Position numbers and translations under genes: made by a program
Part shown: one piece after another, positions 1-11,540 of the stretch
Layout of the letters: every line of letters begins with the position of its first letter
Position numbering within the stretch: position 1 is the first letter of the stretch
Assembly (NCBI GenBank): GCA_027422505.1
Contig: JAPQWV010000647.1
Location: 1-64,000 of the forward strand
From: Craterostigma plantagineum
Lineage: Eukaryota > Streptophyta > Magnoliopsida > Lamiales > Linderniaceae
DNA: 64,000 bases
Direction: 5' to 3'
Notes under the pieces: model-generated
Told to the model about the DNA's origin: nothing
The model's database searches: none
Seen by the model: the letters and a program-made list of their open reading frames with translations, nothing else

Positions 1-1663
1 TCAGCTTATTAAACGTATGTTTTTTTCAGCTTAAACCCATTATTTTGGGGGCACTAAATTGTTATTTTTCATTGCTTTGGCTAGGGTTAAATGTCTTATC
101 GGAACTGGAAAATTTGTCATTCGTTGTGTTGGTACTGCTATTATAGATGACACACATGTACTAAATATACAAATTTTAGAACTAAGTACAAGACTTTTGT
201 TATTAAACTGAAAGAAAATGTTTCCTATTAGCTTAAAAGTGTTATTTTGGTTTCGAAACTTGTTATCGCGTCATTCAGCTAGGTTCGCATTGTTATCACG
301 TTATGATCTATTCATCTTTGCATTTACTTGGGTATTACATGTGTTATTTACGGGTGACGGGTCGTTATTATTTTCTCATTATATGTTCGTTATGTGGAAA
401 TATTTGTTATAAACACCAAGACATATGGTATATTGTTCCAAGAATTGTTACCAAAAAGCATGGAGTGTTATTCAGTAACCATTTTAATTAGCAAACGTCC
501 GCTTAGATCTCATCAAAATTCTTCGTTTTTCCATTATTAACATCAATAATTATTGTCGATAACTAAACCCCATGATGAAATTGTGTCGAATTTACATTAT
601 TCGGTCAGTAAAGTCGAGATTTCACCGTATTATACGAAATTTCCGAATTGTGTTTGAAGCTTTCGTGCTTTATGAACTTCGAAAATTCTCTTTGAGTATG
701 AAGACCCATTAAAAATTGAAGCCGATACAACTTTGTGCTGTTAGTAACGTCGAGATTGGATCGAATTTGGAACGTGAATTTCTTCTTTCGACCGATTGAG
801 TGTAAGGAATGTGTTATTGCAGGAAGCGGTATTGTTTTTTAATGATGTGTTACTTTTGCAACATAATTTGTTATTTACTAAAAGAACGTGGTATTTTCTG
901 CTATACGGGATACATTTATTCTCTCACAATTAACATCACTAATATCTGAAACTTATCAACACTTATGCTCAAATTAACGATAATTTCACCTTATATCATC
1001 ACAATCGTGGAGATCTCTGCGGGTCTGATGAACGTGAAATCTCGTTTAGCTCGTGTCGCTTGTTGGGAGAGATCGATGCGAAACTGTTATTATTTTTTCG
1101 AAACTTGTTATCGCATCATTCAAGTATTTTTCATCGATTTAGCATATGTAGGGTTAAATATGCATCACTTAGTATTTTCCTCTGATTTATTCGTTTTATT
1201 AGTATTGGTATTATAATTGATAAAGTTGTTATAAAATATATACGATATTCTACTCAATACAGACAATTAGTTATCCAAATGAATGGAAGTGTTTTTTTCA
1301 GCCCAAAACTGTTATAATTATCTCGACAACTGTAACGGATCATTTAGGTATCATGTGGTAAATTTCGCATATGTCAGGGATATTTATGTCTTTTTGCAGC
1401 CTTTAGGTAGTTTGCACCGAACTTTTCGAAAATTAGGTCCTTTAGCCTAAATCAAATTCAAGTGGGGCCTGAACCCAAACTTAAATATGCTATTAGGGCC
1501 TGATCTTTAATTAACCCTTCATTTTAACTAGTCATTTAACTTTGCTTCCTAAATTCTTATAGTACATGCTTATAAAGTTTGATATGGTTCGCATGTATCA
1601 ATACTTCTTTGGGTTGTAATTTTCACGCAGCCGCACACACAACGTGCGGCAACAGTAAGCTAG
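1..1663 (+). mobile_element. 3' portion of a Helitron-like element, left end outside the window
   Basis: No convincing gene is seen here. The stretch is AT-rich and full of short recurring TGTTAT words. A segment near 238-285 (containing TTCGAAACTTGTTATCGCGTCATTC) recurs in degenerate form near 1086-1125. The right boundary is inferred from a terminal hairpin followed by CTAG and a T, the usual Helitron 3' signature. The start lies to the left of the window, so no Rep/helicase gene can be checked. The short open frames in this part have no recognisable domain and are treated as chance. Confidence 0.4.
1630..1663 (+). other. Helitron-type 3' terminal hairpin and CTAG end
   Basis: GCCGCAC (1630-1636) and GTGCGGC (1644-1650) form a perfect 7-bp stem with a 7-base loop. 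A 9-base spacer and CTAG (1660-1663) follow, and the next base is T. Helitrons end in CTRR about 10 bases after a short GC-rich hairpin and insert between A and T, so this fits well. No partner 5' TC end is visible. Confidence 0.5.
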
Positions 1664-2000
1664 TATATATATAACAAAATAAAAGTTCCAAAAATATTTC
1701 AGAATTCACGTAGGCATCGAATGAAACTGACAAAACATAGCAACCGTTAACAAAGAAGATGTAGAAACATAATATAGAATTTAATTTACAATACTCCATC
1801 GACTAATCAATCCAAAGGACTAAATAGCTGATTTTTCTTCAAACACAAAATGCAGAAACGTTCATCAAATATATTAACCACAGACAATTAAGACCGCCAA
1901 CGGCAAGAGCTTTCAAAATGATTCTAATTGTGACGTGAGCCATCAAAAACATCAAACGTATTCTTAAGCGAAACTCAAAATACGCACATTTCATCAATTC
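1664..2000. other. Intergenic, 3' flank of the AT-hook gene
   Basis: AT-rich DNA between the Helitron-like end and the stop codon of the AT-hook gene. It probably includes the 3' UTR of that minus-strand gene. I see no other gene or repeat. Confidence 0.5.
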
Positions 2001-2915
2001 CTACACCATTCCTTCAGATATATTTTTGTCTTTCGGAGATGCACTTCGATCCTCATCAGCAGCGGAAGATCGAAGAAATGTGGCTTGTTTAGAAGTAGCA
2101 GCAACCACATGCATCATTTTCTCATACTGTTCATACAGCAATAAACAAAAAAACAATCTAATTCCATTCCTTTTTTTATAAAGAGCAACTGATAGATTTT
2201 ATGGGAATATTAAAGGTTAGTCGAAAAGATAACTAAATGAGTTTTAACATACCGCAACGATCTCACCACGTGCGAATCGCAACTCTTGGAGCAGCGCGAA
2301 TTTCTCCTCCATCAAGACATCAATCTGCAAAGGCAGCATAATATGATGAAACCATTTCCACATCAAATCAAGCCATTTTTTGTTTGTTCTTTTTTTTTAT
2401 TCGAAAGAGAATAAAGAAAAAATGTACGAACCTGTTTCTCTGCAGTGACGTACAAGCTTTTGTAGGTTAAGCAACTAGACTCTCCCGGCCCGCTTGAGCA
2501 AGTTGCAGCAATATTAGCGTTCTAAGAAAAAAACAGCAACTCTAATGTTACTGAACCTCATCAAAATATGTAATAATAGAAGATAAGGCGTGCGATATCC
2601 ATCAATCAGTACCTTAGATTTGGATCTTTCATAAGCTTCCTCGTTCATCTGAATCACATGGCCATCAACTTGTGGCTGTTTTTTAGGGTTTTCCTCCAAT
2701 GATTTCTTCAAAACATGATTATTATGGTCCTCGGTAGCATTCTTTGGAGGTCGACCTCTCCGTTTCATTTCAACCCCATCCACTTTATGAAGTGCAACGC
2801 TCTTCACTGGACGCTGGCGAACCCGCCGCCCCTTCGCCGGCGGAGCTCCGTCGTCATGGTTGATCTGGCATTTTGGGGGCCGACCGGGCCGTCTCTTGCA
2901 GGCGTTTCTGTCCAT
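2001..2915 (-). CDS. Spliced small AT-hook protein, 196 residues, four exons
   Basis: Exons read on the minus strand are 2915-2613, 2521-2432, 2324-2253 and 2126-2001. All three introns begin GT, end AG and sit in phase 0, and every exon stays open to a TAG at 2003-2001. The protein would be 196 residues (101+30+24+41). The N-terminus has two classical AT-hooks, RRPGRPPK (residues 8-15) and RRGRPPK (52-58), plus a weaker basic KGRRVRQRP stretch between them. AT-hooks bind the minor groove of AT-rich DNA, so a nuclear chromatin or regulatory role is expected. Exons 2-4 encode an acidic/leucine helical segment (EKQIDVLMEEKFALLQELR) that could form a coiled coil, then a charged tail. I do not recognise the family, so no symbol is given. 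Reading exon 1 straight on gives a false 133-residue frame. Confidence 0.72.
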
Positions 2916-3059
2916 ATCAGCGCTCAGTCAAAAGGAGTAGAGTAAGCGAGGATTTTCTCTGAGGCTGTGGGGTTTTCTTGATTCATCAAAGTACACATCT
3001 GTACATATTTCTATTATGACCTTTCGATATTACCTTTATTTTTATTAATTGGTCTTGGC

Positions 3060-3465
3060 GGACCTATACAAAAATACCCAAATTTATAAAAAATATTCAG
3101 TACCCATGCCAGCAAACTTTTTATATAAGTATCCGTTTGACTATACTATCATTTTTTATCTTGATATACCATTTCATATGTGTATTGCGTATCATATCAT
3201 GCATTTATATGGTACCCATATATGACACTTATATGCGTTCCTTACCGAACCTTGCGGCTGACGATGATGGTACCATTTTCTAACTGTATTACGTACCACA
3301 ATATCTTTCTTTGTGGTACTTAAATGTGTGATATGATGTACCTTGTGGCGGGCAGGTACTATGTGCAAAAAATTTATTCTGACAGGTAACTGCATATAAA
3401 AAATACTGACAGTGTACTGATTTGCTAATGTTTTATATTAATAGGTATTTTAATATAAAATCCCA
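3060..3465. repeat. MITE-like inverted-repeat element
   Basis: The left arm (about 3065-3140) and the reverse complement of the right arm (about 3375-3460) share an imperfect match of roughly 60 bases centred on TCAGTAC..TG.CAG and TTTTTATAT words. The interior is AT-rich with several GGTACC/GTACC words and no credible coding. Boundaries and target duplication are uncertain. Confidence 0.3.
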
Positions 3466-3943
3466 CCTTTTAGCTTGAGATCATTCCTATGGCTCTGTCA
3501 ATCCCAGCCGCACTGCAATTCGATCGTCTTTCCTACCTATAGTTTCCTTTTTTCGTTCAGTCCTTTATCCATCATAATCTAAGTTCTAATAAAAATTCTT
3601 TCCAAAGTGGGACACGTAAGTTTGGCAAGCTTTTAAGTTTATTAATGATTACTTCAATTGAGTGATTAATTTTCAGAGTAACTTATCTCTTCATTTCAGT
3701 TTGAAGTTCGCCTGTCTGTGTGCGAACAAACAGTTTTGATACGTCCGAACAATAAAAATATTCTAATTTGATTAGAGTAACCAAAACAAACGCATTCCAT
3801 ATTGATAGGTTGATTGGAGACCGCGAAACCATAGTATAATATTTTTACTGTTATCCATCTAAGAAATGAAAGGCTAGTCCGAACTCCGAAGAGGCAAATT
3901 AAGTAACATTGCATTATTGCATCGCCGCCACAATTGAGGGTTA
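3466..3943. other. Intergenic DNA left of the copia element
   Basis: No gene, repeat or structured signal recognised. The last five bases before the element (CTGAC, 3944-3948) are its target duplication. Confidence 0.5.
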
Positions 3944-3948
3944 CTGAC

Positions 3949-4176
3949 TGTTGGGATTTAGTCAATATTAGTCAGTTGAATAATCCCAAATCATTTGGGT
4001 TACGTTGCTTTAGAATAGGTCAGTCTATTAGAAGTATGTTTAGTAGTTTCCTTATTTCTCGGTCTTTCAGTTTTGCTTTGTACAGACTATTTAAAGTCTG
4101 AACTCTTTCATTGAATAATAAGGTTCTTCCGATAGTTGTTTTTCTCTAGAAAATACATACACTGTTAACTCCATCA
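3949..4176 (+). repeat. 5' LTR of the copia element
   Basis: 228 bp, TGTTGGG..CCATCA. Pairs with 8255-8482; differences seen include TGTTGGG/TGTTAGG, CTCTAG/CTCAAG, ACATAC/ACATTC and CCATCA/CCGTCA. Confidence 0.93.
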
Positions 4177-4191
4177 TTTGGTATCAGAGCC
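4177..4191 (+). other. Primer-binding site (initiator tRNA-Met type)
   Basis: TGGTATCAGAGCC starts two bases after the 5' LTR. This matches the 3' end of plant initiator tRNA-Met, the usual copia primer. Confidence 0.9.
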
Positions 4192-4245
4192 TCACTCGAG
4201 GCTAGGTAGAAGCAGCAGTCTTCTAAAAGTCTTCAAGCAACGGCA

Positions 4246-5083
4246 ATGGCAACGGAAAGCTCTTTTGTTCAACCAGCAGTCCCGAGGTTCGATGGTTACT
4301 ACAGTCATTGGGCGATGCTTATGGAAAATTTTCTTCGATCAAAGGAGTATTGGGGAGTGATAGGAAGGGGGTTCCTGCAGCAGCAGAAACTGAAACTGAG
4401 GCAGAGAAGAAAATCCGTGGAGAACAGACGTTGAAAGATCTCAAAGCTAAGAACTATTTGTTTCAGGCATTAGATCGCTCTATTTTGGAAACGATCATCA
4501 ACAAAGATACATCCAAGAGCATTTGGGATTCTATGAAGCAGAAGTATCAGGGAACGACACGAGTAAAGCGTGCTCATCTGCAGGCATTGAGAAAAGAGTA
4601 TGAGATTCTTCAGATGAAGGAAGGAGAAACTGCAAACGAGTATATTGCTCGTGTCCTTGTCATCACAAACAAGATGAAAGCAAATGGTGAAGACCTGAAA
4701 GAAGTTCCATCGTCGAAAAGATTTTAAGGTCAATGACTCCTAAATTTAATTATGTTGTGTGTACGATTGAAGAATCAAAGGACACAAGTGCACTGTCAAT
4801 CGATGAATTGCAAAGCAGTTTGCTTGTACACGAACAACGCATGAGTAACACAAGTGTCCATGGAGAACATGCTTTGAAGGTGACTCATGGAGGTCAACAA
4901 GCTGGACGAGGAAGAGGGCGTGGTAATTTCGGAGCAGAGGTCGTGGAAGAGGCAGACAATTTGACAAAGCAACGGTCGAATGTTACAATTGCCACAAGCT
5001 TGGACACTTCCAGTGGGAATGCAAGCAAGGAGCAGCGCACTTCAGTGAGAGTCAAGGAGAAAGTGAAGAACACGTGTTACTAA
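4246..5083 (+). pseudogene. copia gag (nucleocapsid) with frameshifts
   Basis: Gag forms the particle and binds the RNA. The start at 4246 (MATESS..) gives the typical N-terminus with FDGYYSHWAMLMENF, then the frame moves near 4370 to continue as KDLKAKNYLFQALDRS..IWDSMKQKYQG. It shifts again near 4716 (reading ILRSMTPKFNYVV) and once more in the arginine/glycine-rich stretch near 4930. A zinc knuckle CYNCHKLGHFQWEC lies around 4982-5023 in a third frame. Each break looks like a one-base gain or loss. Gag is therefore not translatable as one protein, though every domain is present in order. Confidence 0.85.
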
Positions 5084-8000
5084 TGGCCTACGTTGAAGAA
5101 AAAGAACAACACAAAACTGATCGGTGGTTTCTCGACTCTGGCTGCAGTAATCATATTTCTTTGATTTCGATGAAAACTTCACCCGATTCAGTTAAGATGG
5201 GGAATAACTCAAACATGGCGGTTAGTGGGAAAGGCAACATAAGGATGGAAATTAATGGGGTGGTTAGCATCATCTCGGGGGTATTCTATGTTCCAGAGTT
5301 GGAAAACAATCTTTTGAGCTTGGGACAATTGCAAGAAAAAGGACTAAGTATTTTGTTTCAACGTGGCCAATGCAAGATATATCATCCAGATAAAGGCTTA
5401 ATTATGGAAGCCAATATGTCGGCAAACCGAATGTTCATTCTCCATGCTATCTCTTTACCTATAGCGCCCACTTGTTTTAACACAATTACAGAAGATATGT
5501 CGCAGCTATGGCACTGTAGGTTCGGGCACTTAAGCTTCAAAGGTCTACAAATCCTACTGCAAAAACAAATGGTGAAAGGGTTGCCACTTCTTAAGCCGCC
5601 CTCGAAGCTATGCAAGGATTGTCTGGTTGGAAAACAACATCGAGACTCGTTCCCATAAGAAGTTCGTGGAGAGCGTCACAAATTCTGCAGCTCGTTCACG
5701 CCGACATCTGTGGACCAATCAAGCCGGCTTCGAATAGTAAGAAAAGATATTTGATTACCTTTATTGATGATTTTAGCCGGAAAACATGGGTATATTTTCT
5801 AGCAGAAAAATCAGAGGCGTTTACTATTTTCAAGAGCTTTAAGGTGCACGTTGAGAAAGCAACAGATATGCCTCTAAAAGGTTTGCGCACGGATCGTGGC
5901 GGGGAATTTACATCTGTAGAGTTCAACAACTTTTGCAATGAACATGGAGTGCAACGGCAACTGACAGCGGCATATTCACCACAACAAAATGGTGTTGCGG
6001 AGAGGAAAAATCGGACTATCATGAATCTGGTTCGTAGCATGCTATCTGAAAAGAAAGTTCCCAAAACATTCTGGCCAGAGGCGGTAAATTGGGGAGTGCA
6101 CATTTTAAATCGTAGTCCAACGCTGGCTGTGAAGGACAAAACACCTGAAGAAGCCTGCAGCGGGATAAAACCATCAGTTCATCATTTCAGAATCTTTGGC
6201 TGCATATCTTATGCTCACGTACCAGATAAGACGATATCTAAACTCGATGAAAAAGCTTGAGGTGTGTTCTACTAGGAGTTAGCGAAGAATCAAAAGCATA
6301 CAGGCTATATGATCCTATTTCACAAAGGATTATAATAAGTCAAGATGTGCTGTTTGGAGAAAATGAAGAATGGGAATGGGACAAGCAACATGATTCTGCT
6401 ATTAACGAGCTAGAATGGGAAGACGATGAAACGCTCGTAGATGAAGTCTCTATAGAAGAACCTATTGAAGAAGCTATTCTTGAATCACAATCTGATGAGT
6501 TTCTTGCTGATGCACAACCAGATGAATCTGCCATTGATCAAGGAACTTCTACACGTGATGAGGAAGGGCAGACTAGGAGGACATCAACCTGGCTGGATGA
6601 CTATGTATCTGGCGAGGGTTTTTCTGACGAGGATGTTGCATTTTACTCATTATTCTTTGCATTTTATACTTCTGATGCTGATCCACTTACCTTTGAAGAA
6701 GCTGTGAAGAGTGCAAGGTGGAGAAAGGCCATGGACGCTGAGATTGAGGCAATTGAGAAGAACGATACATGGGAACTAGTTGATCGGCCGAGAGAAGTAA
6801 AAACAGTTGGAATAAAGTGGGTTTACAAGACCAAATCGAATGAAAAGGGAGAAGTTGACAAGTTCAAGGCAAGGCTCGTAGTAAAAGGATATGCTCAGCA
6901 ATATGGTATAGATTACACAGAAGTATTCGCTCCAGTGGCTCGAATGGAAACTGTGCGACTAGTGATTGCCTTAGCAGCTCAAAAGGGGTGGAAGATTCAT
7001 CAATTAGACGTGAAGTCAGCCTTCCTACATGGAGAGCTGAAGATGTTTTTGTTGAGCAACCTTGCGGATACGTTCAAAAGGGTAAAGAGGAGAAAGTCTA
7101 CAAATTGAAGAAAGCACTTTACGGGCTCAAACAAGCGCCACGCGTGTGGTATAGTCGTATTGAAGCATATTTCCTTAAGGAAGGCTTTCAAAAGTGTGAT
7201 TATGAGCATACTCTTTTCGTAAAGCGAAACATGAAGGGCTTGCTCATAGTAAGTTTATATGTTGATGATTTACTTTTCACAGGAGATGATGAGTTAATGT
7301 TTATTGAGTTTAGAAGGTCGATGAAGCTCGAGTTTGATATGACTGATCTTGGCCAAATGAAATACTTCTTGGGGCTTGAAATTGTGCAAAAATCAGGTGG
7401 GATTTTCGTGTGCCAGAGGAAGTATGCAGAGGAAATATTGCGACGGTTTGGAATGAATCAAAGTAACTCTGTTCAAACTCCAATTGTTCCTGGTTTTAAG
7501 CTTTGCAAGGATGAAGCAGGTATCAAAGTGGATAAGGCTCACTTCAAGCAAGTCGTAGGATGTCTTATGTATCTAACTTCGACTCGTCCAGACATGATGT
7601 TTGCTGTTAGCATTTTAAGTAGGTACATGGATTGTCCTACTCAGCTTCATTTACAATTGGCGAAGAGAGTTTTAAGGTATTTAAAAGGAACGACGGAGTT
7701 TGGAATTTTCTACAACAAGGGAGGAAGTGATGAACTTTTAGCATACACCGACAGCGATTACGCTGGTAACTTGGACGACAGGAAAAGCACAACTGGGAAC
7801 GTCTTTCTCTTTGGAGCTGGAGCTGTGTCGTGGTGCTCTAAGAAACAACCAATTCTAAGTCTGTCTACCACAGAGGCCGAATTCATCGCAGCAGCATATT
7901 GTTCCTGTCAAGCCATTTGGTTGATGAGAGTACTGGCGACACTTGATCAGACTAACCAAGAGTGCATAACTATCAGGTGTGATAGTAGTTCAGCAATCAA

Positions 8001-8211
8001 GTTATCAAGAAATCCAGTTATGCATGGGCATCGCAAGCACATAGATGTTCGTTTCCACTTTCTTCGTGAGCTTGTACAAGCAGGAGTTATCGAATTAACT
8101 CATTGCGGTACTTCAGAACAAATTGCTGATGTGATGACGAAGCCGCTGAAGCTGGATGTTTTTTTGAAGCTGCGGGCCAAGCTCGGAGTTTGTGCTGAGA
8201 GCGAAATATAA
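5074..8211 (+). pseudogene. copia pol: protease, integrase, reverse transcriptase, RNase H, with frameshifts
   Basis: Protease appears first (WFLDSGCSNH, near 5125). The GAG-pre-integrase HHCC segment follows (LWHCRFGHLS..CKDCLVGKQ, 5505-5640), then the integrase core with HADICGP, TDRGGEF and NGVAERKNRT (about 5695-6010). Reverse transcriptase runs from about 6690 and includes YVDD at 7258-7269; RNase H carries YTDSDYAG (7744) and TTEAEF. The chain ends at a TAA at 8209-8211. Single-base frame changes occur near 5655, 6258 and 7040. Catalytic residues look intact in each segment, so the lesions are frame breaks and not domain losses. No in-frame copy of the whole polyprotein exists here. Confidence 0.88.
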
Positions 8212-8240
8212 ACTAAAATTTTCTGCATAAGAAAATTTAG

Positions 8241-8254
8241 TTTAAGGGAGGAAT
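8241..8254 (+). other. Polypurine tract of the copia element
   Basis: Purine-rich TTTAAGGGAGGAAT directly abuts the 3' LTR. This is the expected plus-strand primer. Confidence 0.8.
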
Positions 8255-8482
8255 TGTTAGGATTTAGTCAATATTAGTCAGTTGAATAATCCCAAATCAT
8301 TTGGGTTACGTTGCTTTAGAATAGGTCAGTCTATTAGAAGTATGTTTAGTAGTTTCCTTATTTCTCGGTCTTTCAGTTTTGCTTTGTACAGACTATTTAA
8401 AGTCTGAACTCTTTCATTGAATAATAAGGTTCTTCCGATAGTTGTTTTTCTCAAGAAAATACATTCACTGTTAACTCCGTCA
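8255..8482 (+). repeat. 3' LTR of the copia element
   Basis: 228 bp, TGTTAGG..CCGTCA, followed by the CTGAC duplication at 8483-8487. Confidence 0.93.
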
Positions 8483-8487
8483 CTGAC

Positions 8488-8907
8488 TTCACAATTCTTA
8501 TTCTCACGCATGCTTTTGTGAACGGACAGGAAAATCTGTTGAAAAGGCACGCACGTGGAGAATATTATTATTTTTAGCATTATATTATTGGACTGCGAAA
8601 CCGCTTAACTTCTATACAAGCTTATTCTCTCTCTCTCTCTCTCTTATTTTGTGGAAGCGTTGATCCGAGATTACACACGAATTTAATATTTTATCGCCCA
8701 CCACCTCGCTTATCCTCTCATGCGCATTCGGTGCTCTATTTTACGAGAGGAATTATACTCGCTCAAACTATTTTTATTATGGAGGAAGAGAACTGTTTTG
8801 CTAACACTAAATCAAGCTCTTTTTTTCTCTTTTTTGATCAACAATTACAATCATACATATATATATAAATAATCTAGCAGTCCATCTTTGACTACTTTTA
8901 TCATTTT
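8488..8907. other. Intergenic with a CT microsatellite
   Basis: Contains a (CT)n run of about 20 bases at 8625-8644 and otherwise AT-rich sequence. No gene seen. It ends with ATTTT (8903-8907), the target duplication of the next element. Confidence 0.5.
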
Positions 8908-10391
8908 TGTAGCGACCCCCACTCTCTAATAGCTAGATAGCGATAACTCGCGTCGGGTTTAGCAGCGAAAGCCGCGTAGAACCCATTTTACAAAAATATT
9001 TGTTTCTACGAAAAGTTAATACGAATGGGCCGAAGGCCAAAAACACACCCTCTCACTCGCCCAAGGTCGTCATCCATGTACAGCCTCGCCCTCAAAAGCC
9101 CATGGAAGCTCCGATAGCCAGCCTCGGTCGTCGATTACCTACAACACGCAAACACTGAGCTATTGCCCAGTAGGTGAAATAATGCATGCACGTGTGACTC
9201 GCTCACGTTCACTCACCCCCAATTCTCACTAATGCAATGCCACTCACTATCGCTCATCACAACCGGGATACACTCACCACCTCGCAACGGGCCTCGGGCT
9301 CCATACTGTGCACCATCACGCGAAATCACTACCACGATCACGATCACAACCACAACATGATCACAACTCTACGGCAGTGGCCTACACCGAGCAGCCTCCC
9401 TGAGCCATATCAGGTCACACTCTCAGGTCGCCTCCTCTGCCTAATGCGGTGCCTACGCTGGTAGCCTACACCAGGTCCCGTAAGGGTACCCAGGTCGCAC
9501 CCTCCAGGTCGCCTCCTCCCGCATGCGACAGCGTGGCCTACACCAGATAGCCTACTTGGGGATATCCCAAGTCGCTCCTTTCTAAGTCGCCCGCAGTCTG
9601 CCGCACAATGTCCAACGGGCCAATGGCTCACCGTCACAGGCGCTGATGCACAGCAGATGCCCCCACTCACGTGACTCCTCTACGGGTCGACAGCCAATAT
9701 CGGCTACTCGCTCACTAGGTACAATACAGTACCACCGTTCCACCACGGTACACTTCGTGAAATGACGTGTAATGCACATGCAGACATTTACGTGATAATA
9801 CATGAAACGTGATGCCACATGAAATGCACGTAAAACATGTAAAACACATAATTCACTGAAGCACATAAAATCACATAATTATCAAATAGGTGTTTATGCG
9901 TTGTAGATGGATATTCCACCTACCTGTCCTCCTGCTACTGTCGACTATGAGATCCGGTAGAATCCCTAAAGGTCGAATCTCTGAGCAAATAAATATTATT
10001 AGTATGTTTACTAATATACATGTATTAAAGTAATTAAAATAATTATATTTTATACTGACCTAAGTTAAGTTAGTATTTAATTGTAATATATTTAGGGTTC
10101 GATCATGTGGAGTTGAAATAAGTTTCGATCGAAACTTGGGGTATCTCATAAATGAATCGCCTGATTGGTATCATTTAAAAATCTAGTTTCGATCGAAAGT
10201 ACTCTCACATAATAATCACATTCGCCCGATTCTTGATCATGTATGGAAATGGTTTCGCCACTTCAAGATTTGCTCGATTCACCTAAATTCTAAATTGCCC
10301 GATTACTTAAGCATCACGTCGCCCACTATTGCCCAATTTAACTTGTCGATCAACAACTTACTCTCACTAAGCGATGTTTATTGTCGGCTGA

Positions 10392-10731
10392 TGTTAGGAA
10401 ATATTTTGTAGTGTTCAATTTCATTATATTATCTTTGTTGGTTAGCTCTATTAAAACTTTGGACTAGTTCTTAGTTGGGTTAGTTCTTAGTTATTCATGT
10501 AATGGGCCTTCACAAGGGCCCAAGTATTATATACCAACTTGTGGTATAAATACTAAAACCCTAGCACATAGTTAGGTGTGCTTGTGTGTGTAGATCAAAT
10601 AAACAATTGTTAGAGTGAGAGAGTCTCCTCAAGAACACCACCAAGCCCCACACGCCCCGAACCTAAATCTCGATCATTCGGCGTGTTTAATCCGTCCTTA
10701 GTCGTATTGTTGGTGAAATCTCGGACCAACA
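10392..10731 (+). repeat. 5' LTR of the nested non-autonomous element
   Basis: 340 bp, TGTTAGGAAAT..GGACCAACA. Appears identical to 14256-14595. Contains GTATAAATACT, a TATA-box-like sequence near 10541-10553, a plausible promoter. Confidence 0.93.
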
Positions 10732-10747
10732 ATTGGTATCAGAGCCC
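10732..10747 (+). other. Primer-binding site (tRNA-Met type)
   Basis: ATTGGTATCAGAGCCC begins immediately after the 5' LTR. Confidence 0.88.
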
Positions 10748-10994
10748 AACGCGACTGGATTTGCGTGTTTTGAGCAAGATTTGAGTGAAAAATTGCTTGA
10801 AAATTATTTTCGGCCATTCTCTGTTTTTGGGCGATTTCGACCTCGATTTGTTGTTTTTAGACATCCCAAAGGGTGATTATGTGTTTAGGAATGTTTTTCT
10901 GAAGTTTTGGAACAAGTTTCGTCGATTTTGAGTGAGATTTGAGCGAAAACGAGCCATTTTCTGGTAAAAGTCGCGCTGCCCATGCTTTGTTCTT

Positions 10995-11201
10995 GGCCGA
11001 GAAATTTTCTTACCCGAGAAAATTCTTAGCCGAGAAAATTTCGCTGGCCGAGAAACTTTCACTGGCCGAGAAATTTTCTTACCCGAGAAAATTCTTAGCC
11101 GAGAAAATTTCGCTGGCCGAGAAACTTTCACTGGCCGAGAAATTTTCTTACCCGAGAAAATTCTTAGCCGAGAAAATTTCGCTGGCCGAGAAACTTTCAC
11201 T
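10995..11201 (+). repeat. Tandem repeat, 69-bp unit, three copies
   Basis: GGCCGAGAAATTTTC starts at 10995, 11064 and 11133, an exact 69-bp period. Each unit is itself four variants of a roughly 17-bp word (SCCGAGAAAWTTTCNNTN). The period is a multiple of three, so frames stay open through it on both strands, which explains the repetitive open frames here. I treat it as leader DNA, not as a protein gene. Confidence 0.9.
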
Positions 11202-11225
11202 GCCCGAGAAAGTTTTTGCAAAACC

Positions 11226-11540
11226 TGAGAAAATTTTTATACATGCGAAAATTTCTATACATGCGAAATTTTCATACATGCGAAATTTTACTTTAAATGT
11301 GCATTTTCTCTCGACATGCGAAATTTTTATACATGCGAAAATTTTTATACATGCGAAAATTTCTATACATGCGAAATTTTTTTTTACATGCGAAATTTTA
11401 CTTTAAATGTGAATTTTCTCTCGACATGCGAAAATTTGGAGTACATGCGAAAGTTTTCAGTACATGCGAAAATTTCCTCTGAATGCGAAATTTTCGTGCT
11501 ATATGCGAAAATTCACTCTGAATGCGAAATTTCCTTATTT
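11226..11540 (+). repeat. Second repeat block, ACATGCGAAAATTT words
   Basis: About a dozen degenerate copies of an 18-bp word ACATGCGAAAATTTNNAT. A longer duplication with TTTACTTTAAATGTG and TTTTCTCTCGACATGCG recurs with a period of about 113 bp (near 11287 and 11400). It continues the preceding 69-bp array with a related core, CGARAAWTTT. Confidence 0.8.

Larger units (their letters stand above)
3949..8482 (+). mobile_element. Ty1-copia LTR retrotransposon, structurally complete but coding-defective
   Basis: The element is bounded by 228-bp LTRs (3949-4176 and 8255-8482) that start TG and end CA. It is flanked by identical CTGAC duplications (3944-3948 and 8483-8487). A tRNA-Met type primer site follows the 5' LTR and a purine tract precedes the 3' LTR. 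The internal region has the copia order gag, protease, integrase, reverse transcriptase, RNase H, but it is broken by at least six single-base frame changes. The LTRs differ at about four positions by eye, pointing to a fairly recent insertion. Confidence 0.93.

Noticed and set aside
9237..9866. Short frames repeated almost identically at 17992-18621
   Set aside because: They are the two LTRs of one element, so the repetition is duplication of non-coding DNA and not conservation of a protein.
10995..11201. Possible CRISPR-like array
   Set aside because: Units are contiguous tandem copies without unique spacers, in a plant retroelement leader.
10939..11406. Open frame with repeated LAEKFSYPRKF-type peptide, and a matching one on the other strand (10877-11221)
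   Set aside because: Caused by the 69-bp DNA repeat, whose period is divisible by three; both strands stay open, there is no domain, and it sits in an untranslated leader.
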